This document shows positions 1 to 7,039 of a stretch of DNA of 20,128 nt, piece by piece. The notes under the pieces were generated by a model. That model was given only the letters and a program-made list of their open reading frames with translations, was not told where the DNA came from and did no database searches. The stretch's first letter is position 1, and the number at the start of each line of letters is the position of its first letter. Made by a program: the position numbers and the translations under genes. The DNA comes from DASPNM01 sp035626515 (GTDB lineage Bacteria > Bacteroidota > Bacteroidia > Chitinophagales > Chitinophagaceae), in NCBI GenBank assembly GCA_035626515.1, contig DASPNM010000012.1:1-20128 (forward strand), in the 5' to 3' direction.

Positions 1-1204
1 CATGCAGGCTCTTATCTTCCAGAAGCTGGTGGATTTTTGCGGGAATGTGCCGTACTCCCAGGCCCTTCAGGGAACAGCCTTCATTACACCGGTGTATGAT
101 AACGCACAAACGATTTATGAAGACCTGATCCGCAAGCTGGACGAGGCGATCGCAGATATCAAAGCCAACCCGTTCCCGATATCTGAACCGGCCGATATCA
201 CGTTTGCTTCGCACGGCGGACCTACGGGCGGCACAAAATGGATCCAGTTCGCAAACACGGTGAAGATGCGGATCCTGATGCGCCAGAGCTTCATGTCGGG
301 CCGCTCTGCCTACATCACAGCCGAGATCAACAAGATCGTGGCTGAGAATTCAGGGCTGATCACTTACAACATCCTTTCCAACCCGGGCTACACGAAGAGC
401 CCCGGCAAACTCAACCAGTTCTACGGCACATATGGATATACCGAGAATGATGTTGAGACCGGTACCTTCCGTTTCCGGAAGATGAACGCGGTGATCATCA
501 ACTGGCTGAAAAACTCCAATGATATTTTCCGCCTCAGAAGACTGGCAACTCCCAAGGTTGGTGGCGACCCCTCCAATCCGGGCGATTATCTGGGTGTTCC
601 CCTGGGGCCCTGCGGTGCGCTCAACATTTACCTGGAAACCCTGGTTTCCTCAGTGGGCTCCGAGCAGGTGGTGAAAGGCGATGCAACCCGTCCGATGATC
701 ATCATGACGGCTGCTGAAGCCTATTTCCTGAAAGCCGAAGCCGCCCAGCGGTACGGTATCTCCGCCTGGGGCGGCGGGCAGGTGAGCAATGCACAGCAAA
801 GCTATGAGGCCGGTGTTCGCTGGGCCTTCCGACTCGCAGCTGCTACGCATACCAGCACAGCTACTGCAACGGATGCACAGGCTGACGCTGCTGCGAACTC
901 TTACCTTGCCAGCGGCACTGTAAACGCTGACTGGGCTGCATCTCCCGATAAGATTAAAGCTATCCTCGTACAGAAGTGGACAGCTCTTACCAACATTGAT
1001 GGTTCCGAGGCATGGGCTGAGTACAGAAAGTCGAACACTCCGACCGATCCCGGCGCAGCTCCTTATTCGGTCAAGTCTTGCGTGTCTGGGTCAACTCCGG
1101 AGCCCGTAAGACTGTACTACCCCCTGCGTGAAGAGAACGTGAACCAGGCGAACGTGCAGCAGCCAAATGTATTTACGCAGAGAATTTTCTGGGATGTACA
1201 ATAA
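1..1204 (+). CDS. SusD/RagB-family outer-membrane lipoprotein, 3' part
   Basis: C-terminal 400 residues of a SusD-like nutrient-binding protein, the surface lipoprotein that caps a SusC-type TonB-dependent transporter and captures oligosaccharides or other ligands. The family is indicated by a KWIQFANTVKMRILMR helix (about residues 79-94), typical of the SusD-like_2 group, and by the MTAAEAYFLKAEAA segment of the TPR-like helical core. The gene is cut by the window edge: the first ATG (position 2) falls in the middle of the domain, in a stretch that normally reads as a helix before 'PYSQAL', and no lipoprotein signal peptide is present. About 100-150 N-terminal residues are therefore missing. 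The next gene, 26 nt downstream on the same strand, encodes a DUF1735 lipoprotein, a common partner. The cognate SusC gene should lie just upstream, outside the window. The substrate cannot be inferred. Confidence 0.9.
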   Translation, partial: MQALIFQKLVDFCGNVPYSQALQGTAFITPVYDNAQTIYEDLIRKLDEAIADIKANPFPISEPADITFASHGGPTGGTKWIQFANTVKMRILMRQSFMSGRSAYITAEINKIVAENSGLITYNILSNPGYTKSPGKLNQFYGTYGYTENDVETGTFRFRKMNAVIINWLKNSNDIFRLRRLATPKVGGDPSNPGDYLGVPLGPCGALNIYLETLVSSVGSEQVVKGDATRPMIIMTAAEAYFLKAEAAQRYGISAWGGGQVSNAQQSYEAGVRWAFRLAAATHTSTATATDAQADAAANSYLASGTVNADWAASPDKIKAILVQKWTALTNIDGSEAWAEYRKSNTPTDPGAAPYSVKSCVSGSTPEPVRLYYPLREENVNQANVQQPNVFTQRIFWDVQ

Positions 1205-1230
1205 TTGTAATCTATCAAAATCAAAATAAA

Positions 1231-2163
1231 ATGAAACTGAAATCCTTTTTGATCATAAGCGCTGCGGCCCTGCTGCTGTCTTCCTGCCTGAAGAAGACCG
1301 ACAAATTCGGATGGGTGGAAGACCAGGGTAGCATTGTGACGGATCTGTTCGATGCGGGATACTATGGGCCCCTGAAAATTGTTGGTTTGGATGTGCTTCC
1401 CTCGACGGAAACGATCAACCTGATCACCATCAAGTCGTTCTATCCGCGGTCGAACAAGCCCAATAACGATATCCAGGTCACGCTCACACTGATGAGCAAC
1501 GCCGAGATCACTGCCGCCGGTCTCACGCCGATGCCGGCCGGCTCGTATACGATTCCCTCGCTGACTCTGACGGTTCCGAAAGCGACAGGTGAGGTGAAAG
1601 TTCCGGTGACGATCAACAAATCGTTGCTGAGCCTCACCAACACCTACGGACTTGGATTCAGGATCACCTCCGTGAGTGAAGGTGTGATCAGCGCCCTGGC
1701 CAATGAGATCATCGTCGCAATGCTGGTGAAGAATGCTTACCATGCCGATTACGCGGTCAATGGTTTCTTCTTCCACCCGTCGGCGCCGCGCCCGATCTCG
1801 ATGACGAAGGACCTTGCAACCGTTGGTGCCGTTCGTTCGCAGGCTCAGGTGGGTGACCTCACCGGATGGGAATTCCAGTTTGATGTGAGCGGTACCAACC
1901 TCACCAACTGGAGCAGCGCCTTCCCGGGTACTCCTCCGGTTCCGCCAGCATCCGGCTTCATGACCACGGATAATCCGGGTGGAATTGATTTTTCCAGTTC
2001 CGCACCGAATAATCCTGGAACGCCGCCCTGGACGCACGCTACGTACAACAATACATACAACCCGGCTACCCAGACCTTTTACATGCACTATGGATATGGT
2101 GTAGGATCCACCGGTCCCAACGGCTGGACCCGCCAGATCTACGAAAGATGGGTTCGCCTCTGA
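1231..2163 (+). CDS. DUF1735-type (SusE-like) surface lipoprotein
   Basis: 310-residue predicted lipoprotein. The N terminus has two Lys, a hydrophobic stretch and a lipobox L16-S17-S18-C19, so the mature protein starts at Cys19 and is lipid-anchored. Residues of about 35-165 fit the DUF1735 beta-sandwich domain found in many Bacteroidota polysaccharide-utilisation loci: alternating beta strands, a PAGSYTIPSLTLTVP segment, and a 'KVPVTINKSLL..TYGLGFRI' strand pair. The C-terminal 120 residues are rich in Gly, Pro, Thr and Asn and end in a YMHYGYGVG...RQIYERWVRL segment, typical of a terminal surface-exposed beta domain. It follows the SusD-like gene by 26 nt and ends at a strong terminator, so it is the last gene of the SusCD-type operon. 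Presumed role: accessory glycan or ligand binding at the cell surface. No catalytic motif is seen. Confidence 0.82.
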   Translation: MKLKSFLIISAAALLLSSCLKKTDKFGWVEDQGSIVTDLFDAGYYGPLKIVGLDVLPSTETINLITIKSFYPRSNKPNNDIQVTLTLMSNAEITAAGLTPMPAGSYTIPSLTLTVPKATGEVKVPVTINKSLLSLTNTYGLGFRITSVSEGVISALANEIIVAMLVKNAYHADYAVNGFFFHPSAPRPISMTKDLATVGAVRSQAQVGDLTGWEFQFDVSGTNLTNWSSAFPGTPPVPPASGFMTTDNPGGIDFSSSAPNNPGTPPWTHATYNNTYNPATQTFYMHYGYGVGSTGPNGWTRQIYERWVRL

Positions 2164-2182
2164 TTTGAGGATAAGCAGTTGC

Positions 2183-2216
2183 AATAAAGGCTACCAATCG
2201 GTAGCCTTTATTTTTT
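2183..2216 (+). terminator. Rho-independent terminator of the SusD/DUF1735 operon
   Basis: A perfect 13-bp stem (2183-2195 pairs with 2200-2212) with a 4-nt AATC loop, followed by a T-run (2211-2216). It lies 20 nt after the DUF1735 lipoprotein stop. The stem core AAAGGCTACC/GGTAGCCTTT makes it very stable. The A-run on its 5' side could also let it work in the other direction. Confidence 0.93.
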
Positions 2217-2241
2217 GTGGTCCGTCTCCTGCCCGGCTTAA

Positions 2242-2249
2242 TAACTTTG
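2242..2249 (+). promoter_or_regulatory. -7 promoter box before the thioredoxin-fold gene
   Basis: TAACTTTG matches the Bacteroidota -7 consensus TAnnTTTG. It lies only 4 nt before the ATG at 2254, so a transcript from it would have almost no 5' leader. The only upstream TTTG (2214-2217) lies 24 nt away, slightly farther than the usual spacing. Without a good -33 element the call is moderate. Confidence 0.45.
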
Positions 2250-2253
2250 CTCC

Positions 2254-3375
2254 ATGTATAGATTTTCGTTTGTTCTGTTTTGCACGCTGATTGCTCTTGG
2301 ATGTCGTGATAAGAATGCTACTACGGTAGTTTTCGATATTGATCACGCTGCGGGCCGGGCAGTCTACATCGAAACCATCCCCTATACGAACGAAACGGTC
2401 CGGGTGCTCGATTCCGTCAGCATTCCGCCTGGCGGAAGTGCCCGGGTAAAACTGCAGATCCGCGACGTAGAAGAACGACCGCTACGGCTTCGGGTGACGG
2501 ACACTGATATCCGCATCGTTTTCTTTAACGACGCTGCGGAAATCCGGATCCGGGGAAATATCCTCAAGCCTCGCGAATATTCGATTGAAAATTCTCCGGG
2601 AACCACCATCCTCGATCAATTCCTCGCGCTGCAAAAAGAGCAGGGCAGAGAATGGGAAAAAGTCACCCAGGAAGTGCAGCGTCTCCAAGCAGGCGGCATC
2701 GCCGGACCACGGATGGATTCGCTTCTGCGCCTGCAGGATAAATTTCTCGCTGAATTCTTCGAGCGATACCGGCGTTTTGCCGATACCGTTTCGCATCCCG
2801 GAGTTTTTCTTTACGTCTATAACAAAGCCGACTTCGGCAAAGATTATGCGGCTTTGAAAGCGTTTATGGAGCGGGCGGCAAAACGTTTTCCCGACCACCA
2901 GCGAATTCAGGAACTTGTCAGGGAAACACGGAATTTTCTCAAAGTGTTCGAGGAAGAATACCATGTGGGGGACCTGCTTCCGTCCGCCGAACTGCCCGAC
3001 TCCAGCGGGAAAATGGTTTCCACCTCACGTGCGGGCCGCTATGTATTCCTCGACATGTGGGCCAGCTGGTGCGGACCCTGCGTAAGATTCGACCGCCCGA
3101 AGTCGGAGGCGCGCAGGAAATTTCCGGCTGAAAAGCTCGAAATCATCAGCATCGGGCTGGAGCCGGAAAAAGAATTCTGGAAGGCGCACATCCGCCGTCA
3201 CGAGGCCGAGTGGACGCAGCTGATTGACGAAAAAGTTTGGGAAGGGGAGACCCTCCGCGTGTTCCGCATCGACAGCATTCCTTTTAATTTTCTCGTGGAT
3301 CCCCGCGGGCGCATCGTTCGCAAGGCAATTCCCGCAGATTCTCTGGTTGCCGTTCTTTCGGAAACGCTGCGGTAA
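2254..3375 (+). CDS. TlpA-like thioredoxin-fold lipoprotein
   Basis: 373-residue envelope protein with a C-terminal thioredoxin domain (about residues 237-373). The redox motif is W272-C273-G274-P275-C276, and the cis-proline loop is S341-I342-P343, both canonical. It should act as a periplasmic thiol-disulfide oxidoreductase. The N terminus has a short hydrophobic segment ending in A-L-G-C17, a loose lipobox, so lipid anchoring is likely but less certain. Residues of about 23-120 form a beta-rich domain like the DUF4369-type N-terminal domain common in Bacteroidota TlpA proteins; about 120-230 is charged and helical. It stands alone between two terminators or promoters, with no cytochrome-maturation genes nearby, so its client proteins are unknown. 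The ATG at 2254 is the only start that gives the signal peptide. Confidence 0.87.
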   Translation: MYRFSFVLFCTLIALGCRDKNATTVVFDIDHAAGRAVYIETIPYTNETVRVLDSVSIPPGGSARVKLQIRDVEERPLRLRVTDTDIRIVFFNDAAEIRIRGNILKPREYSIENSPGTTILDQFLALQKEQGREWEKVTQEVQRLQAGGIAGPRMDSLLRLQDKFLAEFFERYRRFADTVSHPGVFLYVYNKADFGKDYAALKAFMERAAKRFPDHQRIQELVRETRNFLKVFEEEYHVGDLLPSAELPDSSGKMVSTSRAGRYVFLDMWASWCGPCVRFDRPKSEARRKFPAEKLEIISIGLEPEKEFWKAHIRRHEAEWTQLIDEKVWEGETLRVFRIDSIPFNFLVDPRGRIVRKAIPADSLVAVLSETLR

Positions 3376-3382
3376 ACTATCC

Positions 3383-3390
3383 TACTTTTG
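3383..3390 (+). promoter_or_regulatory. -7 promoter box before the DUF3467 gene
   Basis: TACTTTTG matches TAnnTTTG and lies 20 nt before the ATG at 3411, a spacing that gives a short 5' leader. The -33 side is weak (TTTC at 3356-3359). Confidence 0.5.
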
Positions 3391-3410
3391 CACTGGAATA
3401 AATCAACGTT

Positions 3411-3728
3411 ATGGAAAATGGAAATCAGCCCCAGGCGAACCAGTTGAACATCGAGATCTCCGAAGAAGTGGCCGAAGGCGCTTACGCGAACCTGGCGATC
3501 ATTACGCATTCGCACGCGGAATTTGTGATCGACTTTGTGAACGTGATGCCGGGAACACCGAAGAGCAAGGTGAAATCGCGCGTCATCCTCACCCCACAGC
3601 ATGCCAAACGTCTCATGAAAGCCCTCACCGAGAATATTGCTAAGTACGAAGTCGTGAACGGTCCCATCAAAGATCTCGAAGAGATCCAGGTGCCGCTGAA
3701 TTTCGGAGGACCGACGCCGCAGGCGTGA
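3411..3728 (+). CDS. DUF3467 family protein
   Basis: 105-residue soluble protein recognised as DUF3467. It has the characteristic opening 'LNIEISEEVAEGAYANLAIITHSHAEFVIDFVNVMPG' pattern (from about residue 12), then a 'KVKSRVILTPQHAKRLMKAL' segment and a 'YEVVNGPI' tail. The family is widespread in Bacteroidota and other bacteria with a small alpha/beta fold. Its function is not established. Length and domain boundaries match the family, so the gene looks complete. It has its own promoter-like box upstream and is convergent with radC, with a repeat-framed element between them. The N-terminal Gln/Asn/Pro-rich dozen residues and the PTPQA tail are probably disordered. Confidence 0.85.
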   Translation: MENGNQPQANQLNIEISEEVAEGAYANLAIITHSHAEFVIDFVNVMPGTPKSKVKSRVILTPQHAKRLMKALTENIAKYEVVNGPIKDLEEIQVPLNFGGPTPQA

Positions 3729-3740
3729 GGCTGAGTTGGG

Positions 3741-3775
3741 AGTCGATAGTCGGGAGTCGATAGTCAGTAGTCCGT
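3741..3775 (+). repeat. Left 7-bp tandem array of element A
   Basis: Five exact-period heptamers: AGTCGAT (3741), AGTCGGG (3748), AGTCGAT (3755), AGTCAGT (3762) and AGTCCGT (3769). A degenerate sixth unit, AGGCTAA (3776-3782), runs into the stop codon of the broken S23 gene. The array starts 12 nt after the DUF3467 stop. Positions 3746-3765 are a perfect 20-nt inverted match to 4238-4257. Confidence 0.95.
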
Positions 3776-3778
3776 AGG

Positions 3779-4141
3779 CTAACGGAATTTCTCGGGATGA
3801 CTAATCATGTACCACACCAGTTTCGCAACTTCATCGTTGAGCGATTTCAATTCGTCATATAACACCGCATCTATGTATTGGCACGCAAGAGCAAAATCGA
3901 GCCAGATCTGCACTTCCGCGATCTCCGACTCCGAATCGTTGAGTTTGGAAACGAAATAGTCCCTGTATCGGCTGCGCTTGTAAGCTTCCGCCAGGTTGGC
4001 GCACACCGATCGTCAAGCACGCCTTATTTGGCATGTCAACTCATACCGTTCCTCAGGCGGAAATTTCTTTGTGATCATGAAGATCCGCATCGCGAGACTA
4101 AATGCTTTCTGGTAGGCTAAAAGCTGCCGGAAATCGCCCAT
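3779..4141 (-). pseudogene. Four-helix-bundle (23S rRNA IVP/S23-like) gene with an in-frame stop
   Basis: Reading the minus strand from the ATG at 4141-4139 gives a single continuous frame to a TAG at 3781-3779: 121 codons including the stop, the normal size of this family. It is interrupted once, at codon 43, by TGA (plus-strand TCA at 4013-4015). The sequence before the stop reads MGDFRQLLAYQKAF...KFPPEERYELTCQIRRA. After it, the sequence reads RSVCANLAEAYKRSRY...VQIWLDFALACQYI. Together these are the full signature of the IVP/S23 family (PF05635 type). Most relatives have Ser at the interrupted codon, so a single TCA-to-TGA change explains it. No frameshift or other damage is seen, so inactivation is recent or the stop is read through. 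The 75-residue 3' half could also restart internally. Inverted 7-bp arrays flank the gene on both sides. Confidence 0.88.
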
Positions 4142-4165
4142 CCGTTAAATCTATGACATCAGGGG

Positions 4166-4201
4166 CCCGGATTTAAGTGGAATTCCACCAAAATTTCCGG
4201 G
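4166..4201 (-). other. Hairpin in the 5' region of the broken S23 gene
   Basis: CCCGGA (4166-4171) pairs with TCCGGG (4196-4201). The centre holds a perfect 12-bp palindrome GTGGAATTCCAC (4177-4188). It lies between the right array and the gene start. A comparable hairpin lies in the same place in element B, and both share the string TTTCCGGGT at the array-proximal edge. The function is unknown; a leader structure or protein-binding site is possible. Confidence 0.55.
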
Positions 4202-4223
4202 TGTTTTCAGCAGACAGAGCAAG

Positions 4224-4258
4224 GACTATCGACTACCGACTATCGACTCCCGACTATT
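4224..4258 (-). repeat. Right 7-bp tandem array of element A (inverted)
   Basis: Five heptamers in the opposite orientation to the left array: GACTATC (4224), GACTACC (4231), GACTATC (4238), GACTCCC (4245) and GACTATT (4252), which read as AGTC-type units on the minus strand. The last unit overlaps the radC stop codon (4257-4259). With 3741-3775 this forms the terminal inverted repeat around the S23 pseudogene. Confidence 0.95.
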
Positions 4259-4949
4259 AAATCATTCCTTCATCAGCAAAACTGTAGTACCCCTCCTCGC
4301 TCACGATAATATGATCCAGAACCCGGATGTCGAGCAGGGCCGCAGCCTGGCGGATCCGCGTGGTGAGCTCTTCGTCAGCGCGGCTCGGCCTGAGGCTGCC
4401 GGAGGGATGATTGTGGCAAAGAATGATGCTCACGGCAGTGATTTCGAGAGCCTGTTTGAGAATGATTCGTGGATCCGCAATGGTACCGGTGATGCCGCCT
4501 TCGCTGATGGTTCTCATGGCGATGATACGGTTCGCCCGGTTCAAAAAGATCACAACAAAAACTTCCTGCTGCAAATCCCGCAACCGCATTCGTAAATATT
4601 CAGCAACATCGTGGCTGGCAGTGACCACGGATTTTTCCAATGAGTCAACAGATAGCCGGCGCCTTCCCAGTTCCAGAGCTGCCGCGATGATCACTGCCTT
4701 CGCCTTCCCGATTCCCTTAATTGTCATCAGCTCCGCGGGACTAAGCTTTCCCATTTCATTTAGGTTTTGCTGAGCTTTTAGCAACACTTCCTGGGCCAGG
4801 TCGAGGGCCGACTTCGCGCGCGTTCCACTCTGGATGAGGATCGCCAGCAGCTCGGAGGGAGTCAGGTGCTGTGCGCCAAGCAACAGTAATTTTTCCCTCG
4901 GCCGGTCGTCTTTTGCCCATTGTTTAATTGAGTAGTTCTGCTCTTGCAT
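4257..4949 (-). CDS. radC: RadC family JAB-domain protein
   Basis: 230-residue RadC homologue of normal family length. An N-terminal UvrC-like helix-hairpin-helix region (about residues 25-95) contains LTPSELLAILIQSGT and the hairpin IKGIGKAKA (about 77-85). The C-terminal JAB/MPN-type metalloprotease-like domain carries the metal-binding pattern H179-N-H181-P-S-G...D192. RadC was named for DNA repair, but its real biochemical role is unsettled; the domain is often found on mobile and defence-linked DNA. It is transcribed convergently to DUF3467 and divergently from the small membrane gene at 5045. Its stop codon is the edge of the right array of element A, so element and gene are in direct contact. 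The ATG at 4949 gives the usual N terminus (Y-S-I-K-Q-W-A-K-D-D-R-P-R-E-K). Confidence 0.95.
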   Translation of the reverse strand: MQEQNYSIKQWAKDDRPREKLLLLGAQHLTPSELLAILIQSGTRAKSALDLAQEVLLKAQQNLNEMGKLSPAELMTIKGIGKAKAVIIAAALELGRRRLSVDSLEKSVVTASHDVAEYLRMRLRDLQQEVFVVIFLNRANRIIAMRTISEGGITGTIADPRIILKQALEITAVSIILCHNHPSGSLRPSRADEELTTRIRQAAALLDIRVLDHIIVSEEGYYSFADEGMI

Positions 4950-5044
4950 CTGGCTCTTGCGATCAATAATTTTATTTCACCGATCTCTTTTGGGAGAGAA
5001 GCAGCCACCAGGAAACCCAATCCCGAAAAACTAAAATCTGGACT

Positions 5045-5257
5045 ATGAAAAACAGTTCCCTTACCCCTGTGGGCGCGCTGCATCCAATCCTTTTCTTCGC
5101 GGGAGTGTATCTCGTGGCGCTGATTTTTTCGGTGTTTATCTGCTCGGCGCTGTTTTACAGCTGCAACGGCACCGCTTCGGAAGCGATTGGCGAAGAAGCG
5201 AGCCAGCCGGCGATCGGGCTGCTGCCGGTGCCTGAAAACACCGTGGCAACGCGTTGA
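5045..5257 (+). CDS. Small single-pass membrane protein, unknown function
   Basis: 70-residue reading frame that I do not recognise. It starts with a short polar N terminus, then has a long hydrophobic span (about residues 14-39, 'PILFFAGVYLVALIFSVFICSALFY') that should cross the membrane once. After this come Ser-Cys-Asn and an acidic-to-neutral tail ending in VPENTVATR. A Cys follows the span but not in a lipobox. It lies between divergent radC and prs, 56 nt before prs on the same strand. The hydrophobic pattern and the lack of any better frame in this interval support a real gene, but no homology could be tested. Confidence 0.55.
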   Translation: MKNSSLTPVGALHPILFFAGVYLVALIFSVFICSALFYSCNGTASEAIGEEASQPAIGLLPVPENTVATR

Positions 5258-5288
5258 ATGTCTCCTGAGCCGAATCGGGATACAATCT

Positions 5289-5296
5289 TATCTTCG
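5289..5296 (+). promoter_or_regulatory. -7-like box before prs
   Basis: TATCTTCG differs by one base from TAnnTTTG and lies 17 nt before the prs ATG. The same variant (TAACTTCG, 11090-11097) precedes gap. No clear -33 element is seen. Confidence 0.35.
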
Positions 5297-5313
5297 CCGG
5301 GCAAAACAGCACC

Positions 5314-6261
5314 ATGCAAACTGCCAAGATTTTTTCCGGCACAGTGTCCCAGGCGCTCGCCGAACAGATCTGTAAGATATACCGGACCCAGCTCGGCAAA
5401 GTCAGGATTCAACGGTTCAGCGACGGGGAAATCTGCCCTATTTTCCTGGAAAGCGTACGCGGTGATTATGTTTTTTTGGTGCAAAGCACATTCTCACCGT
5501 CGGAAAACCTGATGGAGCTGCTGCTCATGATCGACGCGGCACGAAGAGCTTCGGCCGACAAGGTGATCGCAGTGATTCCCTACTATGGCTATGCCCGTCA
5601 GGACCGGAAGGACCGGCCCCGGGTGGCAATCGGCAGCAAGCTGGTTGCCAATATGTTGGTAGCGGCGGGTGCCGACCGGGTGATCACGATGGACCTCCAT
5701 GCCCCACAGATACAGGGTTATTTTGATATTCCCGTAGATCACCTCGACAGCCACGCAGTTTTCATCCCTTACATCGAAAATCTGCGCCTTGAAAACCTTA
5801 CCTTTGCGGCCCCCGACGTGGGAAGTGCGAACCGGATACGCGAAATAGCGAGCTATTTCGAGGCGGAAATGGTGATCTGCGACAAGCACCGCAAGCGGGC
5901 GAACGAGATCGCAAGCATGGTGGTGATCGGGGACGTGACAGACCGGGACGTGGTGCTCATTGACGACATCTGCGACACCGGCGGCACGCTGGCGAAGAGC
6001 GCAGCCCTGCTGAAGGAGAAAGGGGCCAGGACAGTACGCGCGCTCATCACGCACCCGGTGCTCAGCGGCAACGCCTACGAAAACATAGACAAAAGCGTGC
6101 TGGAAGAATTGGTGGTCTGCGATACCATTCCATTGCGAAAGGAATGCAGCAAGATCAAGGTGATTTCGGTCGCCGAACTGTTCGCGGTAGCAATCCGAAA
6201 CGCTTTTGAAAACAAAAGCATCACCAGCCTGTTCGTGCATTCGCAGCGCAGGGAGAATTAG
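5314..6261 (+). CDS. prs: Ribose-phosphate pyrophosphokinase
   Basis: 315-residue PRPP synthase, which makes 5-phosphoribosyl 1-diphosphate from ribose 5-phosphate and ATP for nucleotide, histidine and NAD synthesis in the cytoplasm. Family marks in order: FSDGEI (about residues 35-40), the 'IPYYGYARQDRKDRPR' flexible region (88-103), the metal/ATP segment 'ITMDLHAPQIQGYFDIPVDHL' (124-144), the KHRKR catalytic-loop basics (191-195), and the PRPP-binding loop VVLIDDICDTGGT (213-225). The length equals that of the bacterial class I enzyme. It precedes rplY and pth, a neighbourhood conserved in many bacteria (prs-rplY-pth). A short 7-bp repeat array follows its stop by 10 nt, inside the prs-rplY spacer. 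Confidence 0.97.
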   Translation: MQTAKIFSGTVSQALAEQICKIYRTQLGKVRIQRFSDGEICPIFLESVRGDYVFLVQSTFSPSENLMELLLMIDAARRASADKVIAVIPYYGYARQDRKDRPRVAIGSKLVANMLVAAGADRVITMDLHAPQIQGYFDIPVDHLDSHAVFIPYIENLRLENLTFAAPDVGSANRIREIASYFEAEMVICDKHRKRANEIASMVVIGDVTDRDVVLIDDICDTGGTLAKSAALLKEKGARTVRALITHPVLSGNAYENIDKSVLEELVVCDTIPLRKECSKIKVISVAELFAVAIRNAFENKSITSLFVHSQRREN

Positions 6262-6271
6262 AGCAGCCGGG

Positions 6272-6292
6272 AGTCGATAGTCGTGAGTCGTT
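6272..6292 (+). repeat. Solo 7-bp repeat array between prs and rplY
   Basis: Three heptamers AGTCGAT, AGTCGTG, AGTCGTT with the same period and consensus as element A, in one orientation and with no gene or inverted partner nearby. It starts 10 nt after the prs stop and ends 28 nt before the rplY ATG. Confidence 0.88.
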
Positions 6293-6320
6293 ACTAAACT
6301 TTAAATAATAATAAAAGCAA

Positions 6321-6986
6321 ATGAAAACAATTACGATCGAAGGCAAGCTGAGGACCGAATTTGGCAAAGGAGCCACCCGCCAACTTCGCTCTCAGGAACT
6401 GGTGCCCGGTGTAATTTACGGGGGTGCGCAGGAGATCAATTTTTCAGCTCCTGCCGCAACTTTGAGGCCACTGGTATACACGCCGGATTTTCAGCTCGTG
6501 GATGTAAAGATCGATGGCCAAAGCTATCGCTGCATTTTGAAGGATCTTCAATTCGACAAAGTGAGTGACGCGCTCATCCATGTGGACCTGCTGGAGCTCG
6601 TCGAGGATAAGAAGGTGATCGCAAATATCCCTCTCCGGTTCACTGGAGCCGCAAAAGGCGTGAAGGATGGCGGAAAGCTGATCATCAAAATGAAGTCTCT
6701 CAAGGTCAAAACCTATCCGAGATACCTGAAAGAACATATTGACGTCAACGTGGACAACCTCGAGCTGAACGGCAACATCCGCGTTGAGGATGTAAAGGAA
6801 GAGCATTACGAGATCCTTAACTCTCCGCGGATACCTATCGCTTCTGTGGTGCTGACGCGCCAGCTGAAGCAGGAGGAAGCTGTTGCTCCGGCTGCTGCAG
6901 CCGCGGGCACCCCTGCACCGGCCGGCAGTGCGCCTGCACAGGCACCAGCAGCCGCTCCCGGGGAAAAAGAGAAAGCGAAGAAATGA
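6321..6986 (+). CDS. rplY: 50S ribosomal protein L25 (CTC type)
   Basis: 221-residue bL25 of the long general-stress (CTC) form, which binds 5S rRNA in the large subunit. The N-terminal 5S-binding domain (about residues 1-92) has 'KLRTEFGKGATRQLRSQELVPGVIYGG' and the 'CILKDLQFDKVSDALIHVDLLEL' segment. The C-terminal beta domain (about 93-185) carries 'IPLRFTGAAKGVKDGGKLIIKM' and 'HIDVNVDNLELNGNIRVEDV'. The final 30 residues are an Ala/Pro-rich tail ending in Lys-rich EKEKAKK, a disordered extension usual in Bacteroidota. A rho-independent terminator follows within 25 nt, so rplY ends a transcript that may start at prs. Confidence 0.96.
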   Translation: MKTITIEGKLRTEFGKGATRQLRSQELVPGVIYGGAQEINFSAPAATLRPLVYTPDFQLVDVKIDGQSYRCILKDLQFDKVSDALIHVDLLELVEDKKVIANIPLRFTGAAKGVKDGGKLIIKMKSLKVKTYPRYLKEHIDVNVDNLELNGNIRVEDVKEEHYEILNSPRIPIASVVLTRQLKQEEAVAPAAAAAGTPAPAGSAPAQAPAAAPGEKEKAKK

Positions 6987-7009
6987 TCCGTCTTCCTTGT
7001 TCATGTATT

Positions 7010-7039
7010 AGTCCCCCGCGAAACCGGGGGACTTTTTTT
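7010..7039 (+). terminator. Rho-independent terminator after rplY
   Basis: AGTCCCCCG (7010-7018) pairs perfectly with CGGGGGACT (7025-7033) around a 6-nt loop, followed by a run of seven T (7033-7039). It lies 24 nt after the rplY stop. Confidence 0.94.

Noticed and set aside
4013..4015. TGA recoded as selenocysteine or tryptophan
   Set aside because: There is no selenocysteine-type structure nearby, the family has Ser here, and other genes in the window use TGA as a normal stop (for example DUF3467 and rplY).
3878..4120. 80-codon plus-strand frame inside element A
   Set aside because: It is the antisense shadow of the S23 pseudogene, whose minus-strand translation carries the family signature.
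3741..4258. CRISPR array
   Set aside because: The units are 7 bp and strictly tandem, with no unique spacers, and there are no cas genes.
3741..4258. Intervening sequence within a 23S rRNA gene
   Set aside because: The flanks are protein-coding genes (DUF3467 and radC), and no rRNA sequence is present. Only the plan resembles rRNA intervening sequences.
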